DNA of 7,277 bases, from assembly GCA_049301135.1 (NCBI GenBank), contig JBAQKP010000120.1:1-7277 (forward strand), given 5' to 3'. The notes under the pieces are model-generated. The model saw nothing but the letters and a program-made list of their open reading frames with translations, was not told the origin of the DNA and did no database searches. Shown in pieces: positions 1 through 3,876 of the stretch. Source of the DNA: JAYXXU01 sp049301135. GTDB taxonomy: Bacteria; Pseudomonadota; Gammaproteobacteria; Pseudomonadales; Moraxellaceae. The number at the start of each line of letters is the position of its first letter. Positions within the stretch are counted from its first letter, which is position 1. The translations under genes were made by a program, and so were the position numbers.

Positions 1-201
1 GCTCCACCAAAAAGTTGCAAGCGAACCTAAAAAGAAAAAAATTGCGCCTACAGAGGATGAAAAAACCAATGTATAGTTCGTTTTTGCTCCTATTAGGTTT
101 TGGTAATAGAGAGATGACATGCATCCAAAAGCTATGCATAACGAAAAATAAAATACAATTAAGCGTATGTCACTTGTGATCATATCTTGCCACATGATCA
201 T
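1..201 (-). CDS. Partial gene for an unknown AT-rich membrane protein (5' end only)
   Basis: Reading the minus strand from the ATG at 201-199 gives 67 codons with no stop before the window edge, so the 3' end is missing. A good ribosome binding site (AGGA, plus-strand tcct at 210-213) lies 8 nt before the ATG; a second in-frame ATG is at 195-193. The protein begins MIMWQDMITSDIRLIVFY. It has two hydrophobic stretches, roughly residues 12-32 and 43-65, the second rich in Phe, Gly and Ser and ending in Trp-Trp at the edge. This predicts a membrane protein with at least two helices, the first possibly a signal anchor. I do not recognise the family. GC is about 35 % by my count (71/201), well below the neighbouring genes, which suggests horizontal acquisition or a weakly expressed accessory gene. 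The gene is divergent from fabH. The intact frame, the ribosome binding site and the membrane-like composition together argue for a real gene. Confidence 0.68.
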   Translation of the reverse strand, partial: MIMWQDMITSDIRLIVFYFSLCIAFGCMSSLYYQNLIGAKTNYTLVFSSSVGAIFFFLGSLATFWWS

Positions 202-233
202 TATTCGTTTCCTGTGAGGATTTGAGCTAACTG

Positions 234-239
234 AGTATA
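234..239 (-). promoter_or_regulatory. Candidate -10 element for the AT-rich membrane protein gene
   Basis: On the minus strand this reads TATACT, five of six matches to the sigma-70 -10 consensus. It would start transcription near 227 and leave a leader of about 25 nt containing the AGGA ribosome binding site. No convincing -35 hexamer lies 16-18 nt upstream, so this is a placement guess. Confidence 0.3.
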
Positions 240-362
240 ACGCAAATCTTCACACTGATCATCGCATCAACCAACACACGTCAGCCATACATTCACCCAA
301 TCCCCTCGACTAATCGACGATAGACAGCATGCTTTGACCGATCAAGACTAGACAAAACACCG

Positions 363-386
363 GTAGCGTTAGACACTAGCGGCTAC
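363..386. repeat. Imperfect inverted repeat upstream of fabH
   Basis: GTAGC (363-367) pairs with GCTAC (382-386). Inside, TAG (370-372) pairs with CTA (376-378) around an ACA loop, with a small asymmetric internal bulge. It is not followed by a T-run, so it is not an intrinsic terminator. It could be an operator or a leader hairpin about 70 nt before the fabH start, or chance. Confidence 0.3.
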
Positions 387-443
387 TTTGAAACATTCTT
401 TTACCATTCGGACAGTCGATGTTCAGCGGTAGACACGACAAGC

Positions 444-448
444 AGGAG
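444..448 (+). promoter_or_regulatory. Ribosome binding site that fixes the fabH start
   Basis: AGGAG sits 6 nt before the ATG at 455. The in-frame ATG at 419 has no comparable site, and the extra 12 residues it would add (beginning MFSGRHDK) do not look like the start of this family. The start at 455 gives the typical opening MAIRITGTGVYTP. Confidence 0.75.
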
Positions 449-454
449 CAGATC

Positions 455-1570
455 ATGGCGATTCGGATTACCGGCACGGGCGTATACACCCCAGAATTTT
501 CCATCAGCAATCATGAGTTGGTGGACAGCCTGACCGCCTACGTCGAGCAGTATAACCAAACCCATGCTGCTGCAATCGAAGCCGGTAAGATGACCTCCAA
601 GCGTAGTTCATCGCCTGAATTTATCGAAAAAGCATCCGGCATTAAATCGCGCTATGTGGTCAACAAAACCGGTGTCCTTGATCCACAGCGCATGTGCCCG
701 ATCATCCCAGAACGGCCAAACGACCAAATCTCGATCCAAGCTGAAATGGGCGTGGCTGCGGCGCGTGAAGCCCTGAAAAACGCCAACCTAGAACCGGATG
801 ATCTAGACGCGGTGATTTTGGCTTGCTCGAATATGCAGCGGGCTTATCCTGCGGTGGCGATTGAAATTCAGGCCGCGCTGGGCATGACACAAGGCTATGC
901 ATTTGACATGAATGTGGCTTGTAGCGCGGCGACTTTTGGCTTGCAACAAGCGGTTGATGCGATCAAAGCCGGTTCGGCCAAGCGCGTGCTGATGGTGAAT
1001 GCCGAAATCACCTCCGGCCACTTGAATTGGACGGAGCGCGACAGTCATTTTATTTTTGGTGATGTGTGTACGGCGGTGATCATCGAAGCGACTGATGACA
1101 AGGCCGGTTTTGAGATCTTGGGTACGCATTTGTTGACCCAGTTTTCGAACAATATTCGCAATAACTTTGGCTTTTTGAATCGTGGTGACGAGTCGGGTGT
1201 GGGTCAGTCGGATAAGCTGTTTGTGCAAAACGGCCAAAAAGTCTACCGTGAAGTGTCGCCGCTAGTGTCGAAGACCATTACTGAGCATTTGGCTAAACTG
1301 GGCTTTGGGGTCGAGGACGTGCAGCGCTTTTGGTTGCACCAAGCCAATGAAAACATGAATAAACTGATTTTAAAGATGTTGCTGGGCGCGGAGCCTGAGC
1401 GCGAGCGAGCACCGATTATTCTCGATCAATATGCCAATACCAGTTCAGCCGGTTCGATTATTGCGTTTCATCAGCATTCGCAGGATCTGAACGATGGTGA
1501 TTTGGGTGTGATTTGTTCGTTTGGTGCGGGTTATTCGATTGGCTCGGTGATCGTGCGTAAAGTTGGTTAA
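455..1570 (+). CDS. fabH: Beta-ketoacyl-ACP synthase III, long form (FabH family)
   Basis: Thiolase-fold condensing enzyme of the FabH family. These enzymes join an acyl-CoA primer to malonyl-ACP, the first condensation of type II fatty-acid synthesis in the cytoplasm. The 371-residue protein has the three catalytic residues: Cys156 in NVACSAATFG, His295 in WLHQANENMN and Asn328 in YANTSSAGS. The C-terminal glycine loop SFGAGYSIGS is at 355-364. E. coli FabH is about 317 residues; the excess here is mainly an insert after the first strand, about residues 25-70, containing the stretch FIEKASGIKSRYV. That long form is what I recall from Acinetobacter and Pseudomonas (PA3286 type). The Pseudomonas enzyme is reported to use medium-chain acyl-CoA from beta-oxidation, so the primer here may be octanoyl-CoA rather than acetyl-CoA; that is inference. 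It stands alone, without other fab genes. No strong terminator follows. Family certain, primer specificity not. Confidence 0.93.
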   Translation: MAIRITGTGVYTPEFSISNHELVDSLTAYVEQYNQTHAAAIEAGKMTSKRSSSPEFIEKASGIKSRYVVNKTGVLDPQRMCPIIPERPNDQISIQAEMGVAAAREALKNANLEPDDLDAVILACSNMQRAYPAVAIEIQAALGMTQGYAFDMNVACSAATFGLQQAVDAIKAGSAKRVLMVNAEITSGHLNWTERDSHFIFGDVCTAVIIEATDDKAGFEILGTHLLTQFSNNIRNNFGFLNRGDESGVGQSDKLFVQNGQKVYREVSPLVSKTITEHLAKLGFGVEDVQRFWLHQANENMNKLILKMLLGAEPERERAPIILDQYANTSSAGSIIAFHQHSQDLNDGDLGVICSFGAGYSIGSVIVRKVG

Positions 1571-1604
1571 GGTGAGCCATGGATTCAGGTGGGTAATCTG
1601 CGCC

Positions 1605-1618
1605 TGTATGTTTATACA
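1605..1618. repeat. Short perfect inverted repeat between fabH and the toxin-antitoxin promoter
   Basis: TGTAT (1605-1609) and ATACA (1614-1618) are perfect arms around GTTT. The stem is AT-rich with no T-run after it, so it is a poor terminator. It lies about 20 bp upstream of the likely -35 of the antitoxin promoter and could be a protein-binding site. Short enough to be chance. Confidence 0.3.
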
Positions 1619-1638
1619 AAGCGACTATCGTTCGATTT

Positions 1639-1666
1639 TTGCCCGACACGTTATACTTGCTATGAT
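1639..1666 (+). promoter_or_regulatory. Likely sigma-70 promoter of the toxin-antitoxin operon
   Basis: An extended -10, TGC followed by TATGAT (1661-1666), sits 16 bp after TTGCCC (1639-1644), a partial -35 match. The predicted transcription start is near 1673, giving a leader of roughly 20 nt with GGAG (1680-1683) 8 nt before the antitoxin ATG at 1692. TATACT at 1652-1657 is an alternative -10. Confidence 0.6.
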
Positions 1667-1671
1667 CAAGT
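1655..1671. promoter_or_regulatory. Putative autoregulatory operator over the -10 element
   Basis: Perfect 5-bp inverted repeat ACTTG / CAAGT with a 7-bp centre that contains the -10 hexamer. Type II toxin-antitoxin operons are commonly repressed by the antitoxin, alone or with toxin, bound to an inverted repeat at the promoter, so the position fits. The arms are short and binding is inferred only. Confidence 0.45.
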
Positions 1672-1691
1672 GAACCCTTGGAGTAAGCGCT

Positions 1692-1940
1692 ATGTATGCC
1701 CATCGTCAACTATATGAGCACGCCGCCGCCACGATCGACGTGCCACCTGAGCTACAGCACCGTAGCATTGAGGTGATTTTTATGGCTTTAGATGATCAGC
1801 CTGTGTGTGTGCCTGAACACGGGCTGGGTACGCTCATAGCAAATCTTTTTAAAAATATACCTCCTGCACGATCGCCAGAAGAAGAGTTAATCCTCGAGCC
1901 AAGAAGCCAACAGCAAGATCGACGGGTAGATTTTGAATGA
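1692..1940 (+). CDS. Putative type II antitoxin paired with a PIN-domain toxin
   Basis: An 82-residue protein directly upstream of, and overlapping, a PIN-domain toxin gene (ATGA at 1937-1940), the classic antitoxin-toxin order with translational coupling. The N-terminal half, residues 14-35, reads like the short beta-strand segment of small antitoxins in which PELxxRxxEVI is common (here VPPELQHRSIEVIFMALDD). I recall similar sequences beside VapC genes but cannot name the family with confidence. The C-terminal half, from about residue 55, is charged and low in hydrophobic residues (SPEEELILEPRSQQQDRR), as expected for the flexible tail that wraps the toxin active site. It has a good ribosome binding site and its own promoter with an inverted repeat. 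The role as antitoxin rests mainly on context and size. It should bind and neutralise the toxin and probably repress the operon. Confidence 0.72.
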   Translation: MYAHRQLYEHAAATIDVPPELQHRSIEVIFMALDDQPVCVPEHGLGTLIANLFKNIPPARSPEEELILEPRSQQQDRRVDFE

Positions 1941-2377
1941 TTTTACTGGAAACCAATGTGGTTTCAGCGTTGATGCAGTCGCCACAGCACCCAAGTGTCG
2001 TGGCTTGGCTGGATCGCCAGCAAGATATTGATATTTATCTACCATCCATTACGATCGCTGAAATTCAATATGGTTTGTGTCGGATGCCTGACGGCAAGCG
2101 TCAATCCATGCTGAGTAGACAGTTTTTAGTACTCACCAATACTTTGTTTCAAGGTCGAGTCTTAGTCTTTGGTCATGCACAGGCGGACGCATATGCGATT
2201 TTGCGCGCCGCACGAGATACACAAGGCCGTCCGATGAGCATCGCCGATGCACAGATTGCTGCAATCGCGCGGGTGCATCATTGTGCGCTGGCCACGCGTA
2301 ATACCAAGGATTTTGAACATTGTGGACTGACGCTAATCAATTCTTTTTTGACTGACAGTCAAACAGGCTTAGTTTAA
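1937..2377 (+). CDS. vapC: PIN-domain ribonuclease toxin, VapC/FitB-like
   Basis: A 146-residue PIN-domain protein, the usual length for VapC-type toxins, which are Mg2+-dependent ribonucleases cutting tRNA or rRNA in the cytoplasm. It begins MILLETNVVSALM, the position of the family's LDTN motif. Further metal-site residues are Glu42 in TIAEIQYG, Asp104 in SIADAQIAAIA and Asp125 in TRNTKDFEHCG. The SIADAQIAA and ATRNTKDF blocks are very characteristic. Oddly, the first acidic ligand is Glu5 (codon GAA, 1949-1951) where Asp is nearly universal. This may be tolerated or may weaken activity. The gene starts inside the antitoxin stop, with no strong ribosome binding site of its own, so translation is probably coupled. 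The frame is intact. The last codons lie in a palindrome cluster (2347-2392). GC is somewhat lower than in fabH and ybbP in the lines I counted, consistent with an accessory unit. Confidence 0.88.
   Translation: MILLETNVVSALMQSPQHPSVVAWLDRQQDIDIYLPSITIAEIQYGLCRMPDGKRQSMLSRQFLVLTNTLFQGRVLVFGHAQADAYAILRAARDTQGRPMSIADAQIAAIARVHHCALATRNTKDFEHCGLTLINSFLTDSQTGLV
2347..2363. repeat. Perfect 17-bp palindrome inside the 3' end of vapC
   Basis: Arms of 8 bp, TTTGACTG and CAGTCAAA, around a single central A. A T-run (2344-2349) precedes it on the plus strand instead of following it, so it is not a standard intrinsic terminator for vapC; on the minus strand it is followed by A. As RNA it would form about six pairs with a five-base loop. 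It encodes part of the toxin C-terminus (LTDSQT). Confidence 0.5.
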
Positions 2378-2392
2378 GCCTAATAATAGGCT
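2365..2392. terminator. Overlapping hairpins between convergent vapC and tesA, possible weak terminator
   Basis: Hairpin A is AGGCTTA (2365-2371) with TAAGCCT (2375-2381), a perfect 7-bp stem and 3-nt loop covering the vapC stop codon. Hairpin B is AGCCTA (2377-2382) with TAGGCT (2387-2392), a perfect 6-bp stem and 4-nt loop. They share 2377-2381 and cannot form together. Neither has a clear T-run in either direction, so a terminator role for vapC or tesA is suggested by position only. Confidence 0.45.
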
Positions 2393-2413
2393 ACGCTGCC
2401 AGAGCCAGACCAG

Positions 2414-3091
2414 CTACTTCAACACTTGCCGAATCACCGGCCACGCATTTTCCAACAGTTTGGCCTGTGCGTCTGCTGTCGGGTGAATGCGATCCGCCTG
2501 CATCAGTTGGTTATTACCCGCCACACCTTCTAAGAAAAACGGCATCAGCGGCACATTGTGCTGCTTGGCGACTTTGGGGAACACTTCCGCAAAGGCTGTG
2601 CTATACGCCGTGCCGTAATTCGGTGGAATCCGCATACCGAGTAACACTACTTTGGCCGGTTGATTTTTACCAAGTTGGATCATTTTGCCAAGATTTTGCT
2701 CGATCAACTTCGGCGGTTGACCGCGTAGTCCATCGTTGCCGCCCAACTCAATCACCAACACATCCGGCTTATGCTGTTTTAATAACGCAGGCAGCCGCGC
2801 CAAGCCACCACTGGTGGTTTCACCGCTGACACTGGCATTGATCACCGTGTATTGGCCGGTTTTATAGGGAGTTTGGTTAAGGCGTTGTTGTAATTTGTAG
2901 ACCCAGCCTTGTTGAGCCGTCATCCCGTAGCCAGCACTGATACTATCGCCCAAGATCATGATGGTTTGCGCCGAGACTGCGCCACTGTTCAGCAAGCCGA
3001 CCAGCAACAGGCTGGGTAACAGCAAGGTGCGAGCCGCCTTGTGGGTGCGCGATAGCGTGGGTGCAGCGGTCAAACTGTTGGGAGTATTCAT
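2414..3091 (-). CDS. tesA: TesA, periplasmic SGNH esterase / thioesterase I
   Basis: A 225-residue SGNH hydrolase of the TesA/arylesterase family, which in E. coli is thioesterase I, protease I and lysophospholipase L1 in one periplasmic enzyme. A signal peptide is visible: a basic N-region to Arg21, a hydrophobic core at 22-36 and a likely cut after Ala41 (AVSA before QT). All catalytic blocks are present: Ser50 in GDSISAGYG, Gly90 in SVSGETTSGG, Asn119 in GGNDGLRG, and Asp200 and His203 in DRIHPT. AAGGA (plus-strand 3097-3101) is 5 nt before the start ATG. It is divergent from ybbA with only 11 bp between outermost start codons, the same arrangement as in E. coli, so it probably acts with YbbA-YbbP. 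The N-region before the signal core is longer than usual (about 20 residues). The 3' end faces vapC across 36 bp. Natural substrate unknown. Confidence 0.93.
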   Translation of the reverse strand: MNTPNSLTAAPTLSRTHKAARTLLLPSLLLVGLLNSGAVSAQTIMILGDSISAGYGMTAQQGWVYKLQQRLNQTPYKTGQYTVINASVSGETTSGGLARLPALLKQHKPDVLVIELGGNDGLRGQPPKLIEQNLGKMIQLGKNQPAKVVLLGMRIPPNYGTAYSTAFAEVFPKVAKQHNVPLMPFFLEGVAGNNQLMQADRIHPTADAQAKLLENAWPVIRQVLK

Positions 3092-3102
3092 TGGTGTCCT
3101 TC

Positions 3103-3138
3103 ATGTCAAAAGAGTCAAACATGTCAACAGCGTCAAAT
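3103..3138. repeat. 18-bp tandem duplication at the ybbA start, two copies
   Basis: Copy 1 (3103-3120) and copy 2 (3121-3138) match at 15 of 18 positions, each beginning ATGTCAA and containing a second GTCAA 9 bp on. The unit encodes MSKESN then MSTASN, so the duplication gives ybbA two in-frame start codons. On the minus strand it places four TTGAC motifs with 9-bp spacing in the tesA leader, one of them TTGACA. The earlier codon choices in the two copies differ only by three substitutions. Confidence 0.65.
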
Positions 3139-3876
3139 GTTGCAACGTCTAGCAGTGTGCAGACAGCCAGTCCAGCGGATAGCGTGGTGACGCATGGCCT
3201 GAGTCAGTCGGTCGAAACGGCATCCGGTCAACTGGAGATTTTACGCCAGATTGATCTGACCATTACGCAAGGCCAACAAGCATCGATTACCGGTCGTTCT
3301 GGGTCGGGTAAATCGACCTTGCTCGGGTTGCTGGCTGGTTTGGATCGTGCCAAGCAGGGCGAAATCTGGCTGTGTGGTGAGCCATTACACCAGATGAATG
3401 AGGATGAACGCGCCAAAGTTCGATTACAACATGTGGGATTTGTGTTTCAGTCGTTCCAATTGCTGTCGCATTTGTCGGCGTTGGACAATGTCTTGTTGCC
3501 GCTGACGTTGGGTCGTGGTGTGGATAAAGCCACTGCGATTCGCCAAGCCAGTCAGATGTTAGAACGGGTTGGACTGGCGGCGCGGATGCAGCAAACCCCG
3601 CGGGTGTTGTCTGGCGGTGAGCAGCAGCGGGTGGCGATTGCACGGGCGTTGGTGCATCAGCCTGATGTGGTGTTTGCCGATGAGCCAACCGGTAACTTGG
3701 ACGGCCAAACGGCGCATGAGATTGAGCAGTTGTTATTTCAGCTCAATGCGGAGCTGGGCACGACCTTGGTGTTGGTGACGCATGATGTGCAGTTGGCGCA
3801 GCGCTGTCGGCAGCAGATTCACTTGCGGGACGGGCGGATTGACGCGCGTGTCGAAAGCTCAGGTACACGCACATGA
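3103..3876 (+). CDS. ybbA: ABC transporter ATPase YbbA (MacB/LolD-type)
   Basis: Cytoplasmic ATPase subunit partnering the FtsX-like permease that follows. Counting from the ATG at 3103 (257 residues): Walker A GRSGSGKST at 64-72; Q-loop Gln116 in FVFQSF; signature LSGGEQQRVAIARAL at 169-183; Walker B VVFADEP at 189-195 with catalytic Glu194; D-loop NLDG; switch His227 in LVTHD. All essential motifs are intact. The block GEPLHQMNEDERAKVR closely resembles E. coli YbbA. Two starts compete: 3103, with GGTG 6 nt upstream, and 3121, with AGAG 6 nt upstream; an upstream in-frame ATG at 3061 lies inside tesA on the other strand and is unlikely. The first 35 or so residues are a Ser/Thr/Ala-rich extension that E. 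coli YbbA (about 228 residues) lacks, probably disordered. Its promoter must lie within tesA. The stop overlaps the ybbP start by ATGA. Confidence 0.92.
   Translation: MSKESNMSTASNVATSSSVQTASPADSVVTHGLSQSVETASGQLEILRQIDLTITQGQQASITGRSGSGKSTLLGLLAGLDRAKQGEIWLCGEPLHQMNEDERAKVRLQHVGFVFQSFQLLSHLSALDNVLLPLTLGRGVDKATAIRQASQMLERVGLAARMQQTPRVLSGGEQQRVAIARALVHQPDVVFADEPTGNLDGQTAHEIEQLLFQLNAELGTTLVLVTHDVQLAQRCRQQIHLRDGRIDARVESSGTRT

Larger units (their letters stand above)
202..454. other. Divergent intergenic region upstream of fabH
   Basis: About 250 bases without a supportable gene, between the minus-strand membrane gene and fabH. It must hold promoters for both. I see a weak -10 for the left gene (234-239), four copies of TAGACA (321, 349, 370, 430), an imperfect hairpin (363-386) and the AGGAG ribosome binding site of fabH (444-448). 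TTGACC at 334-339 and TTGAAA at 388-393 resemble -35 hexamers, but neither has a good -10 at 16-18 nt, so the fabH promoter is unassigned. No tRNA or clear intrinsic terminator is visible. Confidence 0.6.

Noticed and set aside
177..261. Three TGATCA sites (177, 195, 256) as operators of the AT-rich gene
   Set aside because: TGATCA also occurs inside fabH (1077), at the antitoxin promoter (1663) and inside the antitoxin gene (1794), so it is common in this sequence; two of the three sites lie within coding sequence.
419..454. Upstream ATG that would extend FabH by 12 residues
   Set aside because: No ribosome binding site fits it, while AGGAG is ideally placed for the ATG at 455, where the family's usual N-terminus begins.
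803..1237. Long antisense open frame opposite fabH (144 codons)
   Set aside because: The opposite strand encodes all FabH catalytic motifs in frame; the antisense product is His/Arg-rich with no family signature and has no visible ribosome binding site.
3069..3074. A further GTCAAA copy 36 bp (four 9-bp steps) upstream of the tandem repeat
   Set aside because: It lies in tesA codons without matching flanks or intermediate copies; the phase match may be coincidence.
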